Shown: in pieces, positions 35,053 through 44,290 of the stretch | How the letters are laid out: each line of letters opens with the position of its first letter | Position numbering within the stretch: position 1 is the first letter of the stretch | Made by a program: the position numbers and the translations under genes | NCBI RefSeq assembly: GCF_900108555.1 | Contig: NZ_FNWV01000003.1 | Span: 248,334-312,333, forward strand | From: Ruminococcus flavefaciens | Lineage (GTDB): Bacteria > Bacillota > Clostridia > Oscillospirales > Ruminococcaceae | Direction: 5' to 3' | Length of the DNA: 64,000 nt | Notes under the pieces: model-generated | Told to the model about the DNA's origin: nothing | The model's database searches: none | The model's input: only the letters and a program-made list of their open reading frames with translations

Positions 35053-35199
35053 GAGCTTATACGCAGCCTTTCTTTTTATACGATATGTAATAAAATATAA
35101 ATTAAATACAATAAATAATTATTGTGTTAAATAGCGGCATTTGGAAAAGTTTTAACTTCTTCAAATCAGCAGTTTGCACGACATGATCCTCGTATGTTT

Positions 35200-35229
35200 A
35201 TTATACTTCCTAATAGCATTACAAGTCAA
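35200..35229 (-). promoter_or_regulatory. Promoter of the left pilus operon
   Basis: On the minus strand TTGACT (35229-35224), 18-bp spacer, TATAAT (35205-35200). The leader is about 140 bases. Confidence 0.7.
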
Positions 35230-35506
35230 TCATTAAATTTAGAAAATATATAAATAAAGCCAAATTTTGGCGTAGCTTACAATATATCGCAAATTCTTTG
35301 GGCAAAACGCTTAAAAATTTCCAGACTGAGAACAAATGATTAACAATTTATGAAATAAATTTTGAATAGTATAATACGCTGTGAAATCGTCTGTCTGTAT
35401 ATAAAGTGGTATGACTTTTCTATGGTTAAAGCACACAAAGCGAGGGTGTGATATTGGTGCTATCCTACAAAAAAGATTGATTTGTGTTCAAAAATCGCAA
35501 AATAGG

Positions 35507-35536
35507 TTGACGGCGTTTCTCAACAAATGGTATAAT
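35507..35536 (+). promoter_or_regulatory. Promoter of the right pilus operon
   Basis: TTGACG 35507-35512, 18-bp spacer, TATAAT 35531-35536, about 45 bp before the first start codon. Confidence 0.75.
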
Positions 35537-35582
35537 ATAAACATCGAATAGGCGTATAAATTATTTTTATGGAGATGCAGTA

Positions 35583-35939
35583 ATGACCGATAAAGAATTC
35601 AAACACCTCAAACGGAGTGATCTGATATATATTATATACGAATATCAAAAAAAGCAGGAGGAGCTCATCAAGGAAAATGAGGAGCTTCGTGAGAAACTCA
35701 GCGAAAAGGAAATGAAGATAAGCAATGCAGGTTCACTTGCAGAAGTGGCTGCAAAGCTCAACGGACTTTTTGAGGCTGCACAGCAGACTGCTGATGACTA
35801 TATGAGCCAGCTTGAACATACGGCAGCGGAGGCGGCTGAAAAGAAAGCAGAAGCCATTGTAAAGGAAGCAAGGGAAAAAGCTGAAGAGATCATTTCCGAG
35901 GCGAAGAAAAGTGCTGAAAATAATGATAAAGGGAAATGA
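35583..35939 (+). CDS. Small coiled-coil protein heading the right pilus operon
   Basis: 118 residues, mostly charged coiled coil (EELIKENEELREKLSEKEMK, later AEAAEKKAEAIVKEAREKAE), with no signal peptide. It resembles short cytoplasmic scaffold proteins of the DivIVA/GvpS type but has no diagnostic motif. Its place, just ahead of and overlapping (ATGA) the signal peptidase, suggests a role in placing or assembling the pilus machinery (inference). Confidence 0.6.
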   Translation: MTDKEFKHLKRSDLIYIIYEYQKKQEELIKENEELREKLSEKEMKISNAGSLAEVAAKLNGLFEAAQQTADDYMSQLEHTAAEAAEKKAEAIVKEAREKAEEIISEAKKSAENNDKGK

Positions 35940-36517
35940 TAGTCATGCCATTCAAGAAAAGAGTTCCTGAGACTCTGCCTTCGGTTGAACAGGTCGAAAG
36001 CGAGCTCAAGAATATAAATTACAAAAAGAAATTCAGGAGAACGCTGCTTAGCACAGTGTCGATACTTATTGTTGTTGCGGCGATAGCTGTGCTTATGTCA
36101 ACGTTATTTTTTCCTGTAGTTCAGGTGGTCGGAAAAAGTATGGAGCCGACTCTGAACGAAGGGGATATACTTGTCCTTGTCAAGTCGGACAAGGTCACTT
36201 ATGGTGATCTGTGCTGCGTTTCATGGCAGAATAAGTCGCTGCTGAAGCGCGTTATTGGTCTTTCAGGAGATATGATAGAAATAGACGGTGACGGGAACGT
36301 CTTTATCAACGGTGCTCTTCTTGATGAGCCTTACGTTGAGGAGAAAATGCTTGGAAAATGTGAGATCGAATTCCCGTATAAAGTGCCCGAAAACAAAGTG
36401 TTCATACTCGGCGATCAGCGTGAGACTTCTGTGGACAGCAGAAGCAGCGCTATCGGCTGTGTAGGAACGGATCAGATCGTAGGAAGGGTGCTTTTCAAAG
36501 TTTGGTCTAAAAAATAA
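35936..36517 (+). CDS. Type I signal peptidase of the right pilus locus
   Basis: 193 residues from the overlapping ATG, or 190 from ATG 35945, which sits better behind AAAGGG. One membrane helix, Ser in VGKSMEPTLNEG, Lys in SLLKRVIG, box E GDQRETSVDSRSSAIG. It is clearly a paralogue of the 34492 enzyme. It probably serves the large adhesin and major pilin that follow. Confidence 0.92.
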   Translation: MIVMPFKKRVPETLPSVEQVESELKNINYKKKFRRTLLSTVSILIVVAAIAVLMSTLFFPVVQVVGKSMEPTLNEGDILVLVKSDKVTYGDLCCVSWQNKSLLKRVIGLSGDMIEIDGDGNVFINGALLDEPYVEEKMLGKCEIEFPYKVPENKVFILGDQRETSVDSRSSAIGCVGTDQIVGRVLFKVWSKK

Positions 36518-36542
36518 CGCAGAAAGGGGAACGGTGAAATAG

Positions 36543-39500
36543 ATGAAAAACTATTTCGACAGTTTTTATGAGATAATTCATAAAAACAGTGTCAGGCGAC
36601 GGCGTATGATATCGCTGCTGCTTGTGCTGTCAATATTTGTTTCATCGGGGGTTCTCTGGGAACTGCACGATACGGTCATCACTATGGTGAACGATCCGAT
36701 ATGCGGTATGGGGGAGCATGAACATACCGATGAATGCTATGAGTACAGGCTCGTCTGCGGACTTGAAGAAAATGAGGAGCATACTCATACAGATGAGTGC
36801 TACGAAAAAGTTCTTGTTTGCGGTCACGATGAGCATTTCCACACAGCCCTCTGCTATACAGATGAGGAGCTTACGGAAAACAGTGTTCAGTCGGAAGATG
36901 ACGAGGATATAATTTCTATTGAGCTTCCTGCTGATGACGAGAATGAAAATGTAGAGCTGCCTGTATTTAAGCTGGGCAATGATTCAGTCAGGGTAATGGA
37001 CGGTGAAGGCTCTGCTGTACAAGACGACGAATATAATCCTGTACCGATAGAGACCATAGATAATATCGCAAGAGGTATCAAGTTTACACTGTTTGACTAC
37101 TATGAAAACGAAAATGCACTGGAAGCTGAGCAGAATAACTACGGTATATCACCGGGTTCCGAACCTGGTCAGTGGGTGCACAACAATATAAAATATGTTG
37201 GTGTGAACTATGATTATGAACATAGTATAGCTAGAAATCCAGAAGATGATATTTTGTTCTTTGCTTACGGTACACCTGCTTTCACAGGTGAGGTCGGTAC
37301 ATTCAATGCATCAGGCGGCGATGCATATAAGAATTATACGCGTGACTGGTATAATGGTAAGTATAATCCAAGCAAGAATAACTACGCAGGCGATTATAAC
37401 GCAGATGTGAATGGTAATACATTATCGGGAAACAGACCTATTCAAGGAATAGTCAACAATACTCTTGAAAATGGTTATCCGACTATAAGCGGTTCAGGTC
37501 ACAGTCTTGCTTATCTGTTCGATGAAAATGATACATCTATATCATCTTACAAGACATCTTATACCGACGTAAATCATTTTCTGAAGTCAGTAAACCAAAA
37601 CGGCGTTGAGCACCTTGTTTATAACAGCGATGAAAATTATGCGTATTTTGATCAGTCTACCAATAACTTTATTGTTTATAACGGCACTTATCATATTATA
37701 AACAATGATCACCATAGAGCAGGTGATTATAATAATCTTACAGATGAAAAATATGGAGATAAAAATGGTGGTGAGTTTAAGATAGGTTTCTTTCCGTTTG
37801 ATCAATATGATACAAACAGGAGAGACCCTAACTATAACGGTAACGGCTTCAATCATCACTTCGGAATGAAAATGGAAGCTGATTTCTTCAATATTAAGAA
37901 GTCAGAAGAACCAATCATATTCAAGTACAGCGGCGACGACGATATGTGGGTTTTTGTTGATGACGTTCTTGTTCTTGACATTGGCGGTATACATGAGCCG
38001 GCTGCGGGAATGATAGACTTTACCAACGGTCTTATATGGACGCAGGATAATTTATATGGTAAGTCTGCCACTGTTGCGTATACTGAGCTTAATCTTCCTG
38101 AATTGAGCGATATTTCTCTGCCTGATAACGGTGTAAATACTGACGGTGCTTCAGAATCTAAGTGGAAGGTCGAGACTATAGCAAGTAAATTCACTAATGG
38201 TAAAACATGGAATGATGCTTCCGGAGCTAAACACTCTATCAAAATGTTTTATCTTGAGCGAGGCGGCTGTTATTCAAACCTTGCAATGGATATGAATCTT
38301 CCTACGGTAAGACCTCTTAGCATAACCAAGAGTGTTGACTATGGAGATCATTACTCAAACGCTTATGATGACAAGAAATACAGTTTTACCATATATGAAG
38401 AGATAGTAGAAAACGGCATAACCGTTTATAAACCTGCTGATCTTGGTGAAGAAAGTAACACGTTCACATTAGAGGCAGGCGGACGAAAGGATTTCTATAA
38501 TCTTGCAGAAGGAAGAAAATTCTATGTTGCCGAAACAGGAGTAGATACAAATTTCATCTCAGATGTAAGTGTCAACGGTGTATCAAAGGGAGCGTTCATC
38601 ACACCTATAGGAAACACCAATATCGTAAGCGGAGATGCTGTAACGCTCAGCAGCGTAAATCAGTATGATTTTACTAATACTATCCGCGATGAAAAGACAA
38701 ATATAAGTGTCAGCAAGGTATGGAAGGATGCAAATGGAAATGTAATGGAGCACCCGCCTGATTATCCTATTAAATTCAAGATCTATCAAACCGATACGGA
38801 TACAAAAAATGATACATCGGAAACAAAGCCTGTAGAAATAGGCGGAATGTTGACATTTACTATAAACTCGCCGGACTGGATAAAAACGTTTTCTGCTCTT
38901 CCGAAACGCTATGGTTATCATGTATATACTTACAGTGTGGTAGAACAGAATGTTCCGTCAGGTTATAAAGCTTCATACTCAAAAGATGCTAACGGCAATT
39001 TGACTATCACTAATACAGATATTACTAAAACTGATATCTGGGTTGAAAAGGAGTGGATAAATGCTCCGTCAAATAATATGCAGCCCGTGACCCTGACTCT
39101 GAAAAGGAAAAAAGCTACATACGCTGAAAGCTCAACGCAAACATCTCTTACAATAAATATCCGTGATGCGCGAAGCGATACGGATTATAATGGTCAGTCC
39201 GTTGATAATATAATAAAAACCATAACATTATCAAATGTATATGTTGGCGGAAGTGTTGAGTTCCAGCTTGATCTGCCGAAAGGTGTCCGATATTATGATT
39301 GGGACAGCAATTATAAGGTAGGAGGAGAAAGAGGTTATTATCGTACTTCTTCAGGTATTACTCTTACGGAGATCGCTGATAAAGTATTTGAGGTTTCAAA
39401 TTTACAGAGAGGAAGCAATGTAGTGGATATAAAAGTCACTACAGATGATATTGATGACGGCTTCGTTATTTATCATCATTCTTTTACCAAGAGACCTGAT

Positions 39501-40976
39501 GGTTGGGTAGCACAGGGAAATACTACGGTAGAAACCAGTGGAACCAGACAATACGCGAAAGGTGATGCTCTTTTAGTAAGCGGAAAGACAAAGGCGTATG
39601 AAGGTGTGAAGCTGAAACTTGATCCTTTGAAATTCAAAGCAGGAAATACCTATACATTCAGTGTTTATGTTTATCAGGAAACTGGAAGTAATGTTACATT
39701 TGCGATGACTTTCAATGACGGACTTGATAAACCATCTCAGGGAAGTTATCACGGATTTTCATCGGTAAATGCACCAAGCGGAGAATGGACGTTGCTTACA
39801 GGAACAATAACTTTACCTGAGGAGATAAATCCATATGGTATGTATTTACTGATCGAAACATATGGTGATAATATTCCTGCTTCGTTCAGAATGGACGAGT
39901 TTACGGCTATTGAAGGTAGTAAATATGTTTCTGTTGCGGAGAATACAGGAGTAGTTTCAATAGCTCTTAAACCTTATTATTATGATGAATTCGGAGATAA
40001 TGATTTTAATGGCTGGAGCAGTTTTGGCGGAACAACAATAAGCACCGATCATCACCAAGGCGATTATTATATTCTGATAAAGAATAGAGATAATGTTTTT
40101 GACGGAATTAGTAAACCAGTTCCATTGCTTATACCCGGGAAATCATACAGATTTCACGCTGATGTATCTGGTGATGATGGTAAAGAGGAAAACACTCATT
40201 TAATTGGATTATCAATTAATAAGATCAATCTTGATTCTAATAATGCTTCATACAGTAATTTCAAAAATATTACTGTGTTAAGCAGTCCAATTAACGCTTA
40301 TAATTGGGGAACTCTGGATACAGTATACACTATACCTTCGGAAGCTGATCGAGATAATATGTTTGTTTATTTTGAATCACCAAAAGATATTGGAGATACA
40401 AATGATTTCAGAGTATGGAATTTTAAGGTTGTAGATCCTGATGATTTTTCTGTCAAAAAAGATGGCTATACCCTAAGCAATGCAGGCATAAACGGCGTCT
40501 ATGTATCAAATAACGATCAATATAAAATAACCGAAAATCCTGCTTCCATAACAAATCCGCTTGTACTTGAATCGGATTATACTGATGATACTGATTGGAA
40601 TAACGGAAATCACAGCATTACTCTTCCAAAGAATTCAAATGTTGACGGAAATTCTTGGATGTATCACTGGGATTCACAGGCACTTTCAGAAAGTTCAAAT
40701 CATAATATACGTTATCTTTACTATGTAGAGGAAACAGCTGTTGGCGGTGGCTTGACAGTGGGCAGCGATTACATCTTGCTCCCGATCGAAAACAACAATG
40801 TTGCTTCAAACGATGAAAGCACCCCTATTCTTGTAAAGAATAAAAATATCAAATTCACATTGCCGGAGACCGGGGGCGGCGGCACTGGTCGGATATATAT
40901 TTTCGGCGGAGTGCTCACGGTAATTGGAATAATAAGTCTATCCGCCTTGTACAGGCGCAAAAGGAGGCGAGTGTGA
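36543..40976 (+). CDS. Giant LPXTG adhesin (pilus tip-like) with fibro-slime and carbohydrate-binding-like modules
   Basis: 1477 residues. A long N-terminal leader with a helix (about 22-45) is followed by three copies of a CG..EH.HTDECY motif (about 55-105). At about 410-500 lies a PA14/fibro-slime region (YSGDDDMWVFVDDVLVLDIG). Cna-B-type domains follow (about 710-830, starting ISVSKVWKDANG, and a second near 830-900). Two beta-sandwich modules begin DGFVIYHHSFTKRPDGW (about 965) and DEFGDNDFNGWSSFGG (about 1145), resembling CBM4/9/22-type carbohydrate-binding modules. A last Cna-B-like stretch and LPETGGGGTG plus a helix and RRKRRRV end it. It probably sits at the pilus tip and binds plant polysaccharide or host glycan (inference). 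Confidence 0.85.
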   Translation: MKNYFDSFYEIIHKNSVRRRRMISLLLVLSIFVSSGVLWELHDTVITMVNDPICGMGEHEHTDECYEYRLVCGLEENEEHTHTDECYEKVLVCGHDEHFHTALCYTDEELTENSVQSEDDEDIISIELPADDENENVELPVFKLGNDSVRVMDGEGSAVQDDEYNPVPIETIDNIARGIKFTLFDYYENENALEAEQNNYGISPGSEPGQWVHNNIKYVGVNYDYEHSIARNPEDDILFFAYGTPAFTGEVGTFNASGGDAYKNYTRDWYNGKYNPSKNNYAGDYNADVNGNTLSGNRPIQGIVNNTLENGYPTISGSGHSLAYLFDENDTSISSYKTSYTDVNHFLKSVNQNGVEHLVYNSDENYAYFDQSTNNFIVYNGTYHIINNDHHRAGDYNNLTDEKYGDKNGGEFKIGFFPFDQYDTNRRDPNYNGNGFNHHFGMKMEADFFNIKKSEEPIIFKYSGDDDMWVFVDDVLVLDIGGIHEPAAGMIDFTNGLIWTQDNLYGKSATVAYTELNLPELSDISLPDNGVNTDGASESKWKVETIASKFTNGKTWNDASGAKHSIKMFYLERGGCYSNLAMDMNLPTVRPLSITKSVDYGDHYSNAYDDKKYSFTIYEEIVENGITVYKPADLGEESNTFTLEAGGRKDFYNLAEGRKFYVAETGVDTNFISDVSVNGVSKGAFITPIGNTNIVSGDAVTLSSVNQYDFTNTIRDEKTNISVSKVWKDANGNVMEHPPDYPIKFKIYQTDTDTKNDTSETKPVEIGGMLTFTINSPDWIKTFSALPKRYGYHVYTYSVVEQNVPSGYKASYSKDANGNLTITNTDITKTDIWVEKEWINAPSNNMQPVTLTLKRKKATYAESSTQTSLTINIRDARSDTDYNGQSVDNIIKTITLSNVYVGGSVEFQLDLPKGVRYYDWDSNYKVGGERGYYRTSSGITLTEIADKVFEVSNLQRGSNVVDIKVTTDDIDDGFVIYHHSFTKRPDGWVAQGNTTVETSGTRQYAKGDALLVSGKTKAYEGVKLKLDPLKFKAGNTYTFSVYVYQETGSNVTFAMTFNDGLDKPSQGSYHGFSSVNAPSGEWTLLTGTITLPEEINPYGMYLLIETYGDNIPASFRMDEFTAIEGSKYVSVAENTGVVSIALKPYYYDEFGDNDFNGWSSFGGTTISTDHHQGDYYILIKNRDNVFDGISKPVPLLIPGKSYRFHADVSGDDGKEENTHLIGLSINKINLDSNNASYSNFKNITVLSSPINAYNWGTLDTVYTIPSEADRDNMFVYFESPKDIGDTNDFRVWNFKVVDPDDFSVKKDGYTLSNAGINGVYVSNNDQYKITENPASITNPLVLESDYTDDTDWNNGNHSITLPKNSNVDGNSWMYHWDSQALSESSNHNIRYLYYVEETAVGGGLTVGSDYILLPIENNNVASNDESTPILVKNKNIKFTLPETGGGGTGRIYIFGGVLTVIGIISLSALYRRKRRRV

Positions 40977-41046
40977 AATGGCTTCCTGAGTACACAAACG
41001 GCGGATAAAAACAAAGTCAAATTATAAAAAAACGGAGGTAAATTAT

Positions 41047-42732
41047 ATGAAAAATAGTAAAAGATTTTTAGCGATGATGACAGCTGGCTTTTTAGCTATC
41101 ACACCTATGGCGGCTACCGGGTTGACGGCGTTTGCAGATTATACTATCACTGTAGATAATGCTACAGCAGGGTATTCATATGCTGCTTATCAAATATTCT
41201 CAGGAGATTTAGACGGTGATGTTCTTTCCAACATAGGTTGGGCAACGGGTGTTAACGGTTCTGGACTTATTGCTGCTTTGCAGGCAGACACTTTATTAGG
41301 AAGCGAGTTTACATCAGTATCTACACCAGCAGCTGTAGCAGCAAAATTAGTAGAATTAAATGCTAATACTGAAAAACTTGTACAATTTGCTAAGATAGCA
41401 AAGAATTATGTTAATTCAACTGCATCTGGAACGCAAAATACTCAGACTGGCAGTACATACCCAATTACTGTAACCAATCCAGGTTATTACCTCATTGAAG
41501 AGACAAGTGTTCCGACTGGCGCAACGGTATCACGTTATATGCTTGAAGTCGTAAAATCAACAACGGTAACACCTAAGCGTCCCTCGCCGACAATTAATAA
41601 GACAATTACTGGCGGAGCTGATTCTGGTAAAGCTAATAATGTAAGCATAGGAGATGCTGTTACTTATAACATAACTTCTGCCGTACCTGATATGACAGGA
41701 TATGATAAGTATTTCTTTGTAATCAATGATGATATGGCAGCAGGTCTTACATTCAATAATGATGTTGCTATAACTATTGGTTCGACTACTTTGACATCAT
41801 CACAGTTTGAAGTTCAGACAGATTCAACTGAAACAGATGGTCATACTTTCCAGATCGTTTTCAATGATTTCTATAATACTTGGAAAACACACTCTGGTGA
41901 TACTATATCTGTAACATATACGGCAACTCTGAACGAAGATGCTGATCGTACAACGGCAGGTAACTTGAATACTGCAACATTGACATATTCAAACAATCCT
42001 AATGTAACTTCCACTGGTACAAATGAACCGACACCTCCAGGTGGTGAAACCCCTGGCGATCCTGTAGGTACAACACCGGCGTCACAGACAAAAACTTATA
42101 CAGCTAATATCAAACTGACAAAGAAAGATGGATCAGGTAATGTTCTTACAGGAGCGAAATTCCGACTTTCGGGTGGTTCTGAAAATGTAGTTCTGGTCAA
42201 TGGAAAAGCATATCAGTTGGATAACACAAATGGTACATACTATAAACTTAAAAACGGAACATTTACTACGACAGAACCGTCAGGAGATACAAGTGCATAT
42301 GACGCAACTGATAAAAAATATAAGATAGTTGAAAATGTTAGTTCGTCAAAAACTTATTCTAATATTTGTATGGACGCATATGTACAATCTGACGGTACAT
42401 TAGAGTTTGGTGGTCTTGGTGCTGGTACATATACATTATCAGAAATAGTTACTCCTGGAGGATACAACTCTATTCCAGATATGACAATTGTAATAAACGG
42501 AACCGGAAATACATTTGCATCACCAAATTGGTCAGCAACTAAGGATGGTACTTCTGTTACTATGACAGATACAGCGACCGTTGCATTTGATGTAATCAAT
42601 AACGCTGGTTCAACCCTTCCAACAACCGGTGGTATCGGTACAAAGCTGTTCTACATCATAGGCGGACTGCTTGTAGCAGGTTCTGTAGTTCTCCTCGTAA
42701 CAAAGAAGAGAATGAAAACTAATGAGGACTAA
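41047..42732 (+). CDS. Major (backbone) pilin
   Basis: 561 residues: signal peptide ending near TAFAD, an N-terminal domain with YYLIEETSVPTG (E-box), then a VTPK pilin motif (Lys about 177) where the sortase would join the next subunit, D2-type and Cna-B domains with another E-box (TYTLSEIVTPGGYN), then LPTTGG (about 523), a helix and a basic tail. Lys and Glu/Asn residues suitable for isopeptide bonds are present. The gene is preceded by GGAGG and followed by the dedicated sortase. Confidence 0.92.
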   Translation: MKNSKRFLAMMTAGFLAITPMAATGLTAFADYTITVDNATAGYSYAAYQIFSGDLDGDVLSNIGWATGVNGSGLIAALQADTLLGSEFTSVSTPAAVAAKLVELNANTEKLVQFAKIAKNYVNSTASGTQNTQTGSTYPITVTNPGYYLIEETSVPTGATVSRYMLEVVKSTTVTPKRPSPTINKTITGGADSGKANNVSIGDAVTYNITSAVPDMTGYDKYFFVINDDMAAGLTFNNDVAITIGSTTLTSSQFEVQTDSTETDGHTFQIVFNDFYNTWKTHSGDTISVTYTATLNEDADRTTAGNLNTATLTYSNNPNVTSTGTNEPTPPGGETPGDPVGTTPASQTKTYTANIKLTKKDGSGNVLTGAKFRLSGGSENVVLVNGKAYQLDNTNGTYYKLKNGTFTTTEPSGDTSAYDATDKKYKIVENVSSSKTYSNICMDAYVQSDGTLEFGGLGAGTYTLSEIVTPGGYNSIPDMTIVINGTGNTFASPNWSATKDGTSVTMTDTATVAFDVINNAGSTLPTTGGIGTKLFYIIGGLLVAGSVVLLVTKKRMKTNED

Positions 42733-42823
42733 TATCACAACAAAATGATCACAGCAAATATCTGAAATGCTTGTGCAGCGGGGGACTTCCTCCGCTGCAC
42801 TGCAATTTTAATACAAGGAGCTT

Positions 42824-43672
42824 TTGATGAAGCGTATCATTATCAGGTCGCTGCCTTTTGCAGCATTGTTTATAGGCATATTCCTGCTCTTGTATCCCAC
42901 TGTCAGCGAGTACATAAACGCGCTGCACCAGTCCAAGGCTATTCAGGCTTATAACGAAATAACTGATTCTATGAGCAGTGAAGAGCGCGATAAGATATTT
43001 GAAGCCGCAAGGGAATACAACAGGAGAGTTGCTTCCGCGGAAAATCCCATAATATCTCCCGAGACAATATCGGGGTATTACAATACCCTTGATATTACGG
43101 GTACAGGCATTATGGGCTATCTTACAATTGAAAAAATAAAGGTGGAGCTGCCTATATACCACAGCGTCGATGATAATGTACTACAGGTGGCTGTGGGACA
43201 TCTTCCGGGAACGAGTCTGCCGATAGGCGGAGCAGGAACTCATTCCGTAATGTCGGGACACCGCGGTCTGCCAAGTGCGAGACTGTTTACCGATCTGGAC
43301 AAAATGGAACTGGGCGACGTTTTCTATATTACTGTCTTATCGGAAGTATTTACATATCAGGTAGATCAGATAAAGACTGTGAAGCCCTATGAGATAGACG
43401 ATCTGAAAATAGATCCTGATAAGGACTACTGTACGCTTTTTACCTGTACTCCATATGGTATCAATTCCCACAGACTGCTTGTAAGAGGTGAAAGGATAGA
43501 GACAAAGGAAGAGTACAAGGTATACGTTGCAAATGACGTATTAATTATTTCTCCGATAATTGTAGCTCCCATTATAGCAGCACCGATATTGCTGGTACTG
43601 CTGATATTGCTAATGGTCAAAGGCGAAAAAAAACAAAAGAACAGCAACAATAAAACGAGTGAAAATAAATAG
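42824..43672 (+). CDS. Class C sortase of the right pilus locus
   Basis: 282 residues with N- and C-terminal membrane helices. Catalytic residues lie in VMSGHRGLPS (His), TLFTCTPYGINSHRLLVRG (Cys, Arg). It is similar throughout to the 33668 sortase, including GTSLPIGG. It would polymerise the backbone pilin upstream. It is the last gene of the operon, with a terminator right after. Confidence 0.93.
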   Translation: MMKRIIIRSLPFAALFIGIFLLLYPTVSEYINALHQSKAIQAYNEITDSMSSEERDKIFEAAREYNRRVASAENPIISPETISGYYNTLDITGTGIMGYLTIEKIKVELPIYHSVDDNVLQVAVGHLPGTSLPIGGAGTHSVMSGHRGLPSARLFTDLDKMELGDVFYITVLSEVFTYQVDQIKTVKPYEIDDLKIDPDKDYCTLFTCTPYGINSHRLLVRGERIETKEEYKVYVANDVLIISPIIVAPIIAAPILLVLLILLMVKGEKKQKNSNNKTSENK

Positions 43673-43707
43673 CCGCAGTGCTTTATTGTACTGCGGCTGT
43701 TTTTTAT
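43671..43707 (+). terminator. Terminator of the right pilus operon
   Basis: AGCCGCAGT pairs with ACTGCGGCT around a 10-base loop, followed by GTTTTTT. Confidence 0.92.
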
Positions 43708-44290
43708 TATTGCCGCTATGCTTTATGTAAAAGAATACAACGCAAATATCGTTTTGTGATACACATAGAAAATCCATGTTCTGAGGAGCTGCTTCTTGTT
43801 TGTTGTGACAGGGCGTGAGAGACGAAAATGACTATTGCTTTATTAATTTAACCTTATTAACAGACGGGGAGAAAAAACATAATTATATTTGTTTGGTATT
43901 ACTACTTGTGAGATGATAAAATTTATCAAATATGTAATCTGTTAACATATATGGAATAAATATGTCTGATAAACGAGTATACTGTTCGTATTATAAAATG
44001 GCAAATATACGAAAATTTAAATCGAAACGCGAAAAAGATATAGCAAATGTGCATAATTAAAGCGAAATAAAAAAATAATTGTTGATGATTAACAAAATTC
44101 GGCGATAGTTCTTGTAAAACTGGCAAAAATGTGGTAACATATTCTATATCACAGTATATGAAATTTTTATAAAAAGCAGTAAGATTTACAAAATGTATAA
44201 TCCAACAAGCTATTTACTAATGATAAAATTTTTTGGATTTGTGTAAATGAAATAATAATATAATTCTGCAACGGAAAGGAACTTTAAAAA
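43708..44290. other. 583-bp AT-rich intergenic region before the capsule genes
   Basis: No gene seen. It holds a likely promoter (TTGTAA 44112-44117, 17 bp, TAACAT 44135-44140) about 150 bp before the kinase start. Long AT-rich stretches give no other clear structure. Confidence 0.5.

Larger units (their letters stand above)
35053..35582. other. 530-bp divergent control region between the two pilus operons
   Basis: No gene. It contains the leftward promoter (35200-35229) and the rightward promoter (35507-35536), separated by about 280 bp of AT-rich DNA. Near the middle GGCGTAGCTTACAATA (35269-35284) resembles the promoter of the dockerin gene at 10468-10482. There is room for several regulator sites, but no clear palindrome was found. 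Confidence 0.5.
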
